Below the pieces are notes generated by a model. It searched no databases. It saw only the letters and a list, made by a program, of their open reading frames with translations, and was not told the origin of the DNA. A stretch of DNA of 64,000 nt from Desulfobacteraceae bacterium (lineage in GTDB: Bacteria > Desulfobacterota > Desulfobacteria > Desulfobacterales > Desulfosarcinaceae). The stretch is taken from positions 1 to 64,000 of the forward strand of contig JAMOUQ010000042.1 in NCBI GenBank assembly GCA_027068085.1, given 5' to 3'. The position numbers and the translations under genes were made by a program. Of the stretch, positions 7,160 through 15,837 are shown piece by piece (within the stretch, counting starts at the first letter, position 1; each line of letters begins with the position of its first letter).

Positions 7160-8350
7160 CGCAACGTGCCGGCAGATACCATCGAGCCGGAGCATCCCTT
7201 TCAGGTTCAGCCTCAGGTACCTGCCGTCTTGCCCGGCCAGGTCTTGGCGGGTAATGACGTCCAAAGCGCGGGAAAACGCGGGAAACAAATCCGGGAAATC
7301 ATGCTTGAGGCCAATCAGATCCAGGCCGGAGCAGGTCCGCAGTCCCAGATAGACCCTTTCCAGGAATCGCTGCTCTGTCGTCAGCACTTCCCTGCCCTGC
7401 CCCGGCAGGCGTCCCCGGGAGACGGTGGCCAGATATTTCTCCAGAGACCCGTGGTTCCAGGATCTCTTTCTGCCGCCGTCAAAACTGTGGGCCGACGGCC
7501 CCAACCCCAGGTAAGGATGAAAGGACCAGTACTTGGAATTGTGGCGTGATCTGAAATCACGGCAAGAGCCGGACGCCGGACGGGCGAAGTTGGAAATTTC
7601 GTACTGCCGCCAGCCGGCGTTCTCCAGGAAAACCACAGTCTGCAAAAAAAGCCCGGCGACCTGGCCGTCGTCCAGGCACACGGTCCGTCCCTGCCTTTCC
7701 AGGGCGGCAAACTCGGTGTCACCTTCAACGGTCAGCATGTAACAGGAGACATGCTCCGGGCAGGCTGAAACGGCCTTGGCCAGATCAGCTTCCCACATTC
7801 CCGACGTCTGTCCTGCCATGCCGTAGATCAAATCGATGCCCAGGTTGTCGAAACCGGCCCTGCGGGCCATATCGATCGCTTCCATGGCCGCCCCTCCGGT
7901 ATGGATCCGTCCCAGAAAGTCAAGCACGCCGTCGTCGAAGGACTGCACACCGAGGTTGAGCCGGTTGACCCCGGCAAGGCGATACCCCTTCAGGCTGTTC
8001 AGGTCGACGGTCCCGGGATTGGCTTCCAGGGTTATCTCGGTATCCGGCGCCAGATTGACAAACCCGGAGAGGACGTCAAGGAGCAGGGCAACCCGGGAAG
8101 GCGACAGCAGCGACGGTGTTCCGCCTCCGAAGTAAATACTATCCACATCGGGCGAATCGACGACAGCCATGGCGATCTCTTTTGTGCAGGCTTCGACAAA
8201 GCCATCGATAAGGTCTGTCTTTTCAGTAGAGAAAAAATCGCAATAGCGGCAACGCCTGAGGCAGAAAGGCACATGGATGTATATTCCCGTCGGCAAACAA
8301 GTACCGGTGTTACGTTCATCAACCGGCGGGTTATGGTTCGCCTTGACCAA
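7145..8350 (-). CDS. hemW: HemW-like radical SAM heme chaperone
   Basis: About 401 residues of the HemN/HemW radical SAM family. The cluster-binding motif CLRRCRYCDF near residue 30 is CxxxCxxC without the extra downstream Cys of true HemN, so it is a HemW-type heme chaperone rather than coproporphyrinogen dehydrogenase. IYFGGGTPSLL and LEANPGT, the glycine-rich SAM motif and the HemW C-terminal domain follow. A GTG at 8356 opens the frame, but GGAGGGG (8357-8363) is better spaced for the TTG at 8350, which I prefer. It begins 13 bases after the preceding sensor kinase stop on the same strand. Confidence 0.85.
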   Translation of the reverse strand: MVKANHNPPVDERNTGTCLPTGIYIHVPFCLRRCRYCDFFSTEKTDLIDGFVEACTKEIAMAVVDSPDVDSIYFGGGTPSLLSPSRVALLLDVLSGFVNLAPDTEITLEANPGTVDLNSLKGYRLAGVNRLNLGVQSFDDGVLDFLGRIHTGGAAMEAIDMARRAGFDNLGIDLIYGMAGQTSGMWEADLAKAVSACPEHVSCYMLTVEGDTEFAALERQGRTVCLDDGQVAGLFLQTVVFLENAGWRQYEISNFARPASGSCRDFRSRHNSKYWSFHPYLGLGPSAHSFDGGRKRSWNHGSLEKYLATVSRGRLPGQGREVLTTEQRFLERVYLGLRTCSGLDLIGLKHDFPDLFPAFSRALDVITRQDLAGQDGRYLRLNLKGMLRLDGICRHVADLIY

Positions 8351-8363
8351 AACCACCCCTCCG

Positions 8364-11279
8364 TCATCCGGTGCCCGGCTGTTTTTTCAGTTCCCGCTTT
8401 ACGGCGGCAGCAAGCTCGCGGATGACATAGGGCTTTTTGACATAACTGCCGGCGCCCAGAGCCTGGGCCTGCCTGACTCTCATGGATTCGGAATAACCGC
8501 TTGCGATTATCGCCTTTTGAGCGGGCCTGATTTTCTTTATCTTTCTGTAAGTCTCCAGCCCGTCCATCCCGGGCTCCATGAGCATGTCCAGCATGACGAG
8601 ATCGGGCTTATGCTTTCGGACGTATTGAACCGCCGCCTCGCCACTTGTGACGGCAGACACTTCATATCCGAGCCTGCTCAGAATGCTTTTGGCTATATCG
8701 ATCTGTTCGGAAGAATCATCAACCACCAAAACGGTCTGCCCGTCTCCCATCAACTCTTGCATGTCACCGAACTTGTCCTCACAGGAGCGTCTTTCCCTGG
8801 TGACAGGGAAGTAGAGAGTAAATATCGTGCCGATCCCCAACTGGCTGGAAACATCTATGGCTCCCCGGTGATCCTTGACTGTAGCCCACACGACCGCCAT
8901 GCCGAGGCCGCTGCCGCTGCGGCCCATCTGCTTCTTGGTAAAAAAAGGCTCGAAAATGCGGTTTACATCCTCGGGCGAAATACCGACTCCATTGTCGGCC
9001 ACCTTCATGACCACATAGTCCCCCGCCTTGAGATCGGAAGCCGACGGCGGCTCGGACAGATGCTGATTGGCAGTGCTGATCCTGATCGTTCCGCCGTCGG
9101 GCATGGCCTCGATGGCATTTGTCACCAGATTCATGATGGTCTTTATCAGGTGTGCCGAAGAGCCCTTTATGTCCAGCAAAGAGCCGTCCAGCCTTGTTTC
9201 CACACGCACTTCCGGGTGGCGCTCGGAAAGATCCCTGAACTCCGGGCTATGCAGGTATTCGGTGATGAGGTTGTTGAGGTTGACAACCTCGGTGGCTGAT
9301 ACTCCCCGGCGGGCAAGAGTGAGCAGATCCTGTACTATGGCGGCGGCCCTTTTGCCGGAATCCCTGATCTTTTCGAGCGGTCTCATCAAGCGGCTGCCTT
9401 CGGCAAGCTCCATCATGAGCAATTCAGGATAACTGACTATACCTGAAAGAATATTGTTGAGGTCATGGGCCACTCCTCCCGCAAGCGTCCCGATTGCCTC
9501 CATCTTCTGGGCATGACGCAGTTTTTCTTCCAGCTTCTTGCGCTCGGTTATATCGACCATGATGCAGCGGCCTTCGACGATTTCACCCCGGCCGTCCCTG
9601 AAGGGAACCAAAGACAGGGAAACCCATACCGGGCTGCCGTCCATTGCGACCAGTTCCACTTCTTCATTGCTGACAGCGCCTCCCTTCTGCAAAATGTGGG
9701 CGACACGCCTTACCTGAGCAAGGCTTGCCACTTTATCGGCCGCAAAGCGTGTCCAGCGCCATCCGAGCATTTCTTTGCGCTTGTATCCGAGCAGTCTTTC
9801 GGCGGCCGGGTTGCAGTTGAGTATCTCTCCGCTGTGGGCGTCGATGGAGAAATAGGCGTGGGGAGCATTCTCATACAGACTGCGGAATTTTGCCTCACTG
9901 TCGCGCAGCCTCTTGAAGGCCATGGCGCTGAAGATGCTTACCGCTGTCTGGGCCGCCACTCCTATGAGCAGGTTGACATCGCTCTTTCTCAAAGGACGTT
10001 TACTCCCTATGTTGTCGACGGCCAGGATGCCCAGGGAATGTCTTTCGTACACTATGGGAATGCAGATGAGCGATTTTGAACCCACCTGGGAAGCCACCCG
10101 CCTGCTTTTGGCAGACAGGGAGTCCTTGATCGCGCCCAGATCGCCGATAAGAATGGGACGTTGCTCCTTGAAGGCCTTGACGAAAACTCCCCTGGCCGCC
10201 GGGTCGTCCAGCCGGAAGCGGGTCTTTTGGAGCAGCCCCTGCATGGACCGGTCCAGACCGAAACCGGCCGCGAAAACCAGCCGCCGGGACTCGCGGTCGG
10301 ACAACATGATCATGCCACGGTCGAAATCCAGATAATTGGCGACATGATCCATGACAATCCTGGTCAGGCGCCCGATGTCCATTATGGAAGAAGTATCCTG
10401 ACCGATCTTCTGAATCAACATACCGGCCCGGTAGCGGTAGGCGATCTCGTTGATATGATCCTCGGCCGCATCGCCCTGCCGCCGAACGGTCTTCACCAGC
10501 ATTTTCTTTTCCAGCACCAGGCTGCGCAGGTACACGGCCATGGCCACCAATATTCCGGCCATACTGACGCCGGCGGCCTTTGCCGGCGGCCACAGCCACC
10601 AGCCGGCTGCCGAGGCCGATACGGTCAGGGTCGCTGTCAGCAGGGCTGCTTTTTTCCATCGACGGTGCAACGGTATCTTCCAATCCACCAGATAAACACA
10701 GCGGTCATCGCCACGATGGATACATTCGGGATGTTCAACGCTGGCGAACCGATCGGCAAAAAGGCGAACGACGGCTTCAAAGATGCCAATACGGTTTTCA
10801 CATTGATAGGGCTTTTCGCACACTCCCGGCTTGGGCACGATGGTTATCCGGACCTTGCTGCCGCCGATCCTGCGTGTGCTGATCACTGCCGCCCTGCTCA
10901 TCACCGGATAGAGTTTTGCAAGCAGGCTGTAGACGGCCGCCGGGTTGAGCAGGCCCAGCGAGAGCTGTTTGACCGGCCCCATGGCTTCAGCCGAAACGGC
11001 GTAACGTCCGGCTTCGCGGGCAATGCTTTCATCCCCGGTGGCCTGAAGACATTCATCATAGAACCTGTCTATCTGTGACTGATTGAACCAATGTCCCGGA
11101 TCTTCGAGTTCGTACTTGGTAATCCCGCTTCTGAGTAAAATTACTTCCGGATCGAGCCGGGGATACCTGGCGGCAAGGTACTCTACAAATAGTTTGACGA
11201 TACGGCTGTTATAAAGAGGCGTGTGTTTATCCAGGTGTTCCGGCGGCAAATCGGCGGAACCGGGCCTTGATCTGTGCAT
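8364..11279 (-). CDS. Hybrid histidine kinase (V4R-like, GAF, PAS, HisKA, HATPase, REC)
   Basis: 971 residues. An N-terminal sensory domain of about 200 residues ends in HPECIHRGDDRCVYLV, a pattern seen in V4R/heme-NO-binding-like domains. Two adjacent membrane segments follow (about 208-250), then a GAF domain (about 290-440) and a PAS domain (about 450-575). The HisKA phosphoacceptor lies in AGGVAHDLNN near residue 603, with HATPase boxes NLVTNAIEA, ADNGVGI and GSGLGMAVVW. A C-terminal receiver carries Asp in VMLDML near 895 and KKPY. All catalytic residues are present. Output is unclear because there is no dedicated DNA-binding partner beside it. The ligand is unknown. Confidence 0.88.
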   Translation of the reverse strand: MHRSRPGSADLPPEHLDKHTPLYNSRIVKLFVEYLAARYPRLDPEVILLRSGITKYELEDPGHWFNQSQIDRFYDECLQATGDESIAREAGRYAVSAEAMGPVKQLSLGLLNPAAVYSLLAKLYPVMSRAAVISTRRIGGSKVRITIVPKPGVCEKPYQCENRIGIFEAVVRLFADRFASVEHPECIHRGDDRCVYLVDWKIPLHRRWKKAALLTATLTVSASAAGWWLWPPAKAAGVSMAGILVAMAVYLRSLVLEKKMLVKTVRRQGDAAEDHINEIAYRYRAGMLIQKIGQDTSSIMDIGRLTRIVMDHVANYLDFDRGMIMLSDRESRRLVFAAGFGLDRSMQGLLQKTRFRLDDPAARGVFVKAFKEQRPILIGDLGAIKDSLSAKSRRVASQVGSKSLICIPIVYERHSLGILAVDNIGSKRPLRKSDVNLLIGVAAQTAVSIFSAMAFKRLRDSEAKFRSLYENAPHAYFSIDAHSGEILNCNPAAERLLGYKRKEMLGWRWTRFAADKVASLAQVRRVAHILQKGGAVSNEEVELVAMDGSPVWVSLSLVPFRDGRGEIVEGRCIMVDITERKKLEEKLRHAQKMEAIGTLAGGVAHDLNNILSGIVSYPELLMMELAEGSRLMRPLEKIRDSGKRAAAIVQDLLTLARRGVSATEVVNLNNLITEYLHSPEFRDLSERHPEVRVETRLDGSLLDIKGSSAHLIKTIMNLVTNAIEAMPDGGTIRISTANQHLSEPPSASDLKAGDYVVMKVADNGVGISPEDVNRIFEPFFTKKQMGRSGSGLGMAVVWATVKDHRGAIDVSSQLGIGTIFTLYFPVTRERRSCEDKFGDMQELMGDGQTVLVVDDSSEQIDIAKSILSRLGYEVSAVTSGEAAVQYVRKHKPDLVMLDMLMEPGMDGLETYRKIKKIRPAQKAIIASGYSESMRVRQAQALGAGSYVKKPYVIRELAAAVKRELKKQPGTG

Positions 11280-11442
11280 GCGCCGAGCCCATCTTAGGAT
11301 GTCAAGAAGCTGTCAAAACAAATGGCCTTGTGAAAAACAGACTGTGAGATCAGTGAACCGGAAACCGCCCTGACTGTCAAGGGAAAACACCTTTCCGGCA
11401 AACCGGTATTGCCTGAACCGGTCCGTCCTGCGCTGTTTTCTT

Positions 11443-11982
11443 TCACTGTCCGGCCAGCTCGAAACCAAGTTCCAGGGCCTTGCGGTTCATGGCCAGAAAA
11501 TCAGGCGGAATGCGTTTTTCAAGAACCTTGAGCACTGAATCAATTTTTACGATTCCGGTAAGCCCGATAACCGTTCCCAGCATGCAGATATTGAAAACTA
11601 TCGGTTTGCCGATATGCTCCATGACTGTCTTGTACATGGGGAGTTCTTTCTGAACCGCGTCCACCTTGCGCTGAGTGGTCACGAAATGCGGGTCTGTCAG
11701 GAGCAATCCCCCCGGTCTGATGATGGAAAAAAATTTATTGTAAGCTTCCTGGGTCAGACAAACCAGCACGTTTGGCTGAATAACCTTGGGATAATTTATG
11801 GGCCCTTTGGAAATGATGACATCCGACCTGGTGGCCCCGCCGCGGGCGGCAGCTCCGTAAGACTGGGTCTGAACCGCTGTCAAGTTTTCAAACAAAACAG
11901 CAGCCTCTGCCAAAACGATAGCGGCAGTTATCACACCCTGGCCGCCTGCACCGGAGAAAACGAATCTTGTCCTTTCCATCAC
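11443..11982 (-). CDS. korC: 2-oxoacid:ferredoxin oxidoreductase, gamma subunit
   Basis: 179 residues, the usual size of the separate gamma subunit. The N-terminus RFVFSGAGGQGVITAAIVLAE is the characteristic glycine-rich start, followed by QTQSYGAAARGGATRSDVIIS and LVCLTQEAYNKF. It forms part of the thiamine-dependent, CoA-acylating enzyme that reduces ferredoxin from 2-oxoglutarate or a related 2-oxoacid. It is last of four genes on this strand (D, A, B, C), 149 bases after korB. The substrate assignment as 2-oxoglutarate is by operon type and is not proven by the sequence. Confidence 0.88.
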   Translation of the reverse strand: MMERTRFVFSGAGGQGVITAAIVLAEAAVLFENLTAVQTQSYGAAARGGATRSDVIISKGPINYPKVIQPNVLVCLTQEAYNKFFSIIRPGGLLLTDPHFVTTQRKVDAVQKELPMYKTVMEHIGKPIVFNICMLGTVIGLTGIVKIDSVLKVLEKRIPPDFLAMNRKALELGFELAGQ

Positions 11983-12131
11983 TCAACCCTTTTTACGTTG
12001 TCCAACCAACGGTAGTAAACTACCATCCGAGAAAGAGGATGCGGCTGACGGCACCAGGCGGCCTTACCCGGTAACTGCCCCCGCAAACGCTTCCGCCCTT
12101 GCTTGGATAGCCGGAAGCCCAGCGGCCCGGG

Positions 12132-12938
12132 TCAGCTTCCGGAAGCCATGGCCCGCTGGATAATCTTTTCGTATTCACTGCAATACTCGGGCTGCTCCTT
12201 TTCCACGAATACGCCGCGCTCGATAAGCTCGGGATTCTTTTGCTTGGCTTTCGAGCCTATGGGAGTGGTCGCCTTCTGCATATACTTCATCATTTCCACC
12301 GCCCCGCCCAGCTTGTTCTTGCGGCCGAAATAGGTCGGACATTGGGTCATCACTTCCAGCACCGAGAAACCTTCGTGCAAAATGGCCCGCCGTATCAGAT
12401 CGGTCAATTGCTGGACGTGGTAAGTCGTGGTGCGGGCAACGAAAGTTGCCCCGGCGGCAGTGGCCAGCTGTACCGTATCGAAACTCTGATCGATATTCTT
12501 ATAGGGAGCGGTGGTGGCGAGCGTCCCGTAACCGGAAAGGGGAGAATATTGTCCTCCCGTCATGCCGTAGATCCGGTTGTTCATAACGATGGCGGTTATA
12601 TCTATGTTGCGGCGGGCGGCATGGATGAAATGATTACCGCCGATGGCCAGGGCGTCTCCGTCCCCCATGGGCACTATCACGTTCAGCTCCGGCTTGCTCA
12701 TCTTGACACCGGTGGCAAATGCCAGCGCACGCCCGTGAATGGTGTGGAGGGTATGGAAATCGACATACCCGGAAATCCTGGAAGAACACCCGATCCCTGA
12801 AACCATGACGATTTCGTTCTTGCTCATGCCAAGCTTTTCCACGGCCCGGATCAAACTGTTGAGGACTATGCCGTGACCGCAGCCGGCGCACCATATATGA
12901 GGGAAAAATCTTTCGCGAAGATAATCTTTGACAGCCAT
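12132..12938 (-). CDS. korB: 2-oxoacid:ferredoxin oxidoreductase, beta (ThDP) subunit
   Basis: 268 residues. The conserved IWCAGCGHGIVLNSLIRA supplies the first cluster-associated Cys pair, and GDGDALAIGGNHFIHAARRN with NNRIYGMTGGQYSP is the thiamine diphosphate/Mg-binding signature (GDG...NN). It carries out decarboxylation of the 2-oxoacid and electron transfer. It lies downstream of korA by about 60 bases. The GMTGGQ(Y/F)SP form is typical of Kor/Vor-type beta subunits. I see no lesions. Confidence 0.9.
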   Translation of the reverse strand: MAVKDYLRERFFPHIWCAGCGHGIVLNSLIRAVEKLGMSKNEIVMVSGIGCSSRISGYVDFHTLHTIHGRALAFATGVKMSKPELNVIVPMGDGDALAIGGNHFIHAARRNIDITAIVMNNRIYGMTGGQYSPLSGYGTLATTAPYKNIDQSFDTVQLATAAGATFVARTTTYHVQQLTDLIRRAILHEGFSVLEVMTQCPTYFGRKNKLGGAVEMMKYMQKATTPIGSKAKQKNPELIERGVFVEKEQPEYCSEYEKIIQRAMASGS

Positions 12939-13001
12939 GAGCTTTTACCTTGTCTGATTTGATTAAACCGGTCCGAAGACCGGCCGCCCCCCGATCCGCT
13001 C

Positions 13002-14156
13002 TTACACGCCCTTCCCGGCCACCAGCCTGAGAATGTTGCGGATATCGGTAGGGGTAATAAAAACTCCGTCGATTCTGTTGGCCAGGAAAACGCGTTCGGG
13101 GCAATCGACGGCCTGCTTCACCATCTGGCAGATCTGCCCCATGTTCATTTCCACAACCACCACGTATTCGGCCCGGTTGCAAACGTCCTGGATGATATCG
13201 GACGGAAACGGCCATAGAGTCTGAAGCTCCAGCAATCCTATCTTCTGTCCCCTTCCCCGCAAGTGCTGAACCACGTGCAAAGCCGACCGGGCGGCAGAGC
13301 CGTAGGAGACAAGCACCGTTTTCGCATCATCGAGGTGAAACTTTTTGTAACGCGCAATGAGGTTGGCGTTGTTCTCTATCTTGTCCACCAGATGACGGAT
13401 GAGCCCATGGACGACCGATGGGTTGTCTGAAGGAAAACCCCACATGTCGTGATAAAGACCGGTTACATTGTAACGGTGCACCCCTCCGAAATCGGACATG
13501 GGCAACCGGCCGTCTTCCCGCGGCAGATAAGGATGATAGTCAACTCCTTCTTTCACCGAAGTGCGCAGGCGGTCCACCAGGGGAATCTGGCCCGGCTCCG
13601 GAATTTCCAGTTTCTCCCGCATGTGCCCCACCACTTCGTCGAAAAGCAAAACCACCGGCGTGCGGTAGGTTTCGGCCACGTTGAAGGCTTCCACGGTCAT
13701 GTTGAACACATCCTGATGGTTGGAAGCGGTGAAAGCCACGATGGCGTGATCACCGTGGGTTCCCCACCGGGCCTGCATTACGTCCGCCTGGCTGACATGG
13801 GTGGGAATACCGGTCGAAGGCCCCCCCCGCTGGACGTCCACGATGACGCAGGGAATCTCGGCCATGACCGCGTAACCCAAGGCCTCCTGCATCAGCGAAA
13901 AACCGGGGCCGCTGGTGGCCGTCATCACCTTGTGGCCGGTAAGCGAGGCACCGATTATAGCGCAAAGGGAAGCGATTTCATCCTCCATCTGAATAAACCT
14001 GCCCCCCTTGCGGGGAAGCCTGGAAGACAGATGCTCGGCGATCTCCGTGGACGGCGTTATGGGGTAGCCGGCAAAAAATTCCAGCCCGGCGTACAATGCC
14101 CCTTCCACACAAGCCTCATTGCCCTGAACGAATTTTATTTTCGATTCCATGTTCAT
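13002..14156 (-). CDS. korA: 2-oxoacid:ferredoxin oxidoreductase, alpha subunit
   Basis: 384 residues. NEACVEGALYAGLEFFAGYP and ITPSTEIAEHLS are the classic alpha-subunit start, followed by MEDEIASLCAIIGASLTGHK, ATSGPGFSLMQEALGYAVMAE and VDVQRGGPSTGIPT. It binds the pyrimidine side of ThDP and the substrate in the (alpha-beta-gamma-delta) complex. The start at 14156 (or ATG 14150) lies inside the 3' end of korD, giving an overlap of about 35-41 bases. That is long but plausible, because the first conserved residues (KIKFVQGNEA) begin right after it. Confidence 0.92.
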   Translation of the reverse strand: MNMESKIKFVQGNEACVEGALYAGLEFFAGYPITPSTEIAEHLSSRLPRKGGRFIQMEDEIASLCAIIGASLTGHKVMTATSGPGFSLMQEALGYAVMAEIPCVIVDVQRGGPSTGIPTHVSQADVMQARWGTHGDHAIVAFTASNHQDVFNMTVEAFNVAETYRTPVVLLFDEVVGHMREKLEIPEPGQIPLVDRLRTSVKEGVDYHPYLPREDGRLPMSDFGGVHRYNVTGLYHDMWGFPSDNPSVVHGLIRHLVDKIENNANLIARYKKFHLDDAKTVLVSYGSAARSALHVVQHLRGRGQKIGLLELQTLWPFPSDIIQDVCNRAEYVVVVEMNMGQICQMVKQAVDCPERVFLANRIDGVFITPTDIRNILRLVAGKGV

Positions 14157-14358
14157 CCTCGACGATTATCTCGATGGCCAGGTCCGGACAGCGTAATTCG
14201 CAAAGCCTGCAGGCAATGCAGTCTTCCGGCCGCACGGCCACGGCTTTGTCCTTTTCATCCAATTCAAGGACATTTTTAGGACAAAACGCGACACAAATAC
14301 CGCACCCTTTGCACCACTCGCGGTTGATACGGTGTTCTTTCAGCTTAGGTTTGGCCAT
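14116..14358 (-). CDS. korD: 2-oxoacid:ferredoxin oxidoreductase, delta (ferredoxin) subunit
   Basis: An 80-residue ferredoxin-like protein with two complete [4Fe-4S] motifs, CKGCGICVAFCPKNVL (about residues 16-31) and CIACRLCELRCPDLAI (about 47-62). This is the electron-relay subunit that opens kor operons. It is the first gene after a good promoter at 14449-14477. An acidic tail (IVEDEHG) ends the protein, and the last 40 bases overlap the korA start. Confidence 0.93.
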   Translation of the reverse strand: MAKPKLKEHRINREWCKGCGICVAFCPKNVLELDEKDKAVAVRPEDCIACRLCELRCPDLAIEIIVEDEHGIENKIRSGQ

Positions 14359-14448
14359 GGAAAATCCTCATCGCTTGGTTCAACAGCCACACTGGGCTGG
14401 AATCACGTTCACCTCTCCAGCCCGACCCCGCCTGAACGCAAAGGCTGC

Positions 14449-14477
14449 CTCATAGAAGGTTTCATTTATTAAGTCAA
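14449..14477 (-). promoter_or_regulatory. Sigma-70 promoter of the kor operon
   Basis: On the minus strand, TTGACT (14472-14477), a 17-base spacer and TATGAG (14449-14454). It lies about 90 bases upstream of the korD ATG at 14358, so the leader would be roughly 80 bases. Between it and the mltG regulatory region (14478-14681) I see no gene, only a 14-bp palindrome CCCCTTTAAAGGGG at 14639-14652. Confidence 0.6.
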
Positions 14478-14681
14478 GCAAATACGATAAGAATCATAAT
14501 TTCCCCCTGCATCCAAAATCCCCGTCTCTGAACAGGTTGCTTTTGAGATCCAAAAATCAGATCGGGCGCGGCAATTTACAGCGGCAGGAAGCTTGACGGA
14601 ACTCCGGGTTGAAGACAAACGCGCGCATCGACTAAAGACCCCTTTAAAGGGGGACAGTTTACTCATAGCGGGCTTTGGCCT

Positions 14682-14713
14682 AAATGTAAACCCTGGTGGC
14701 GCGCTTTACATTT
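14682..14713. promoter_or_regulatory. Inverted repeat, candidate operator of mltG
   Basis: AAATGTAAA (14682-14690) and TTTACATTT (14705-14713) are perfect 9-bp inverted arms around 14 bases. The right arm touches the -35 element of the mltG promoter, an ordinary place for an activator or repressor dimer. Confidence 0.5.
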
Positions 14714-14742
14714 TGACACATGGGGCGGTTTTCCATTATTGT
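14713..14742 (+). promoter_or_regulatory. Sigma-70 promoter of mltG
   Basis: TTGACA (14713-14718), an 18-base spacer and TATTGT (14737-14742). The ATG at 14720, which would lengthen MltG, lies between the two elements. This supports the downstream TTG start at 14789. Confidence 0.55.
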
Positions 14743-14788
14743 TCTGGAGAAAGTTTTTCAGGCAACCTCCAACAGGATCGGGTGTAAC

Positions 14789-15820
14789 TTGCGAACTCTG
14801 AGAATATCGATAACCGCCACGGCCCTGATCATCCTGGCGGCCGCCGGTTGGTTCTTCATGGATCTGCACAGCTGGTCCCGGCGGCCTGCGCCCGCCCACG
14901 GCAACGAGAGCGAAATATTGTTTACGGTTCATCCCGGAGAGGGTCCCGACACCCTGGCCCGCCGCCTGGCCGGCCGGGGGCTGCTGACAAGCGCCTGGCG
15001 CTTCAAGCTGCTGGCCCGCCTGAAAGGAGCCGACAGATCCATAAAGGCCGGTGAATACAAACTGAGCGCCTGTCTGACCCCGTCCGAACTGCTCGATGTG
15101 TTTACAAAAGGCCGGGTCAACCTCCACCGTCTTACAATTCCGGAAGGTTACAACATCAAACAGATCTCCGTCAGGCTGGAAAAAGGCGGCTTCATGGCGG
15201 CCGATGTTTTCCTGAAAGAGGCTTTGAACAGTGATTTTGCCCGCCAGATGGGCATTGCCGGCGACTCCTTCGAAGGCTATCTTTTCCCCGACACTTACCA
15301 CCTGCCGGCCGGCATTACTTCCCGCCGGCTGATAACCCTGATGGTGGAGCGGTTCTGGCAGCAGTTCAAACCCGGCTGGCGCCAAAGGGCCGCCGAACTG
15401 GGCATGACAGTCCATCAGGTGGTCACCCTGGCTTCCATCATCGAAAAAGAAACCGGTGACGCCGCAGAAAGACCGCTCATATCCTCGGTGTTTCACAACC
15501 GCCTCAAAAAAGGTATGCGTTTGGAAAGCGACCCGACCGTCATCTATGGCCTGAAAGACTTCGACGGCAACCTGACCCGCAAAGACCTGCGCGCCTACTC
15601 GCCTTACAACACCTACCGCATCAAGGGGCTGCCGCCAGGCCCCATCGCCAATCCGGGCCTCGATTCAATCCGGGCCGCCCTTTACCCGGCCAAGACCGAC
15701 TATCTGTACTTTGTGGCCAAAAAAGACGGCACTCATTATTTTTCCACCAACATCAGGGAACACAACCGGGCTGTGCGCAAGTACCAGCTGGGTCGCCGCA
15801 CCGGCAGGAAAAGCTCATAG
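14789..15820 (+). CDS. mltG: Endolytic murein transglycosylase MltG
   Basis: 343 residues from the preferred TTG start. A signal anchor (SITATALIILAAAGWFFM, about 7-24) is followed by a LysM-like region (FTVHPGEGPDTLARRL) and the YceG lytic domain with VVTLASIIEKETG (catalytic Glu), SSVFHNRLKKGMRLESDPTV and SPYNTYRIKGLPPGPI. It cuts nascent glycan strands in the periplasm and so sets strand length. A possible ATG at 14720 falls between promoter elements and has no ribosome binding site. AGGA precedes the TTG at a slightly long distance. nagZ follows 17 bases later, giving a murein operon. Confidence 0.92.
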   Translation: MRTLRISITATALIILAAAGWFFMDLHSWSRRPAPAHGNESEILFTVHPGEGPDTLARRLAGRGLLTSAWRFKLLARLKGADRSIKAGEYKLSACLTPSELLDVFTKGRVNLHRLTIPEGYNIKQISVRLEKGGFMAADVFLKEALNSDFARQMGIAGDSFEGYLFPDTYHLPAGITSRRLITLMVERFWQQFKPGWRQRAAELGMTVHQVVTLASIIEKETGDAAERPLISSVFHNRLKKGMRLESDPTVIYGLKDFDGNLTRKDLRAYSPYNTYRIKGLPPGPIANPGLDSIRAALYPAKTDYLYFVAKKDGTHYFSTNIREHNRAVRKYQLGRRTGRKSS

Positions 15821-15837
15821 CCCCGGAGAACACAGCC

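Noticed and set aside
12010-12023. Palindrome GGTAGTAAACTACC between korB and korC as an operator
   Set aside because: Internal to an operon, with no promoter elements beside it; probably a minor hairpin in the intergenic spacer.
14682-14713. BirA (biotin) operator upstream of mltG
   Set aside because: Left half resembles TGTAAACC, but the right half is GCTTTACA and the spacer between 8-mers is about 10 bases instead of about 15; no biotin gene nearby.
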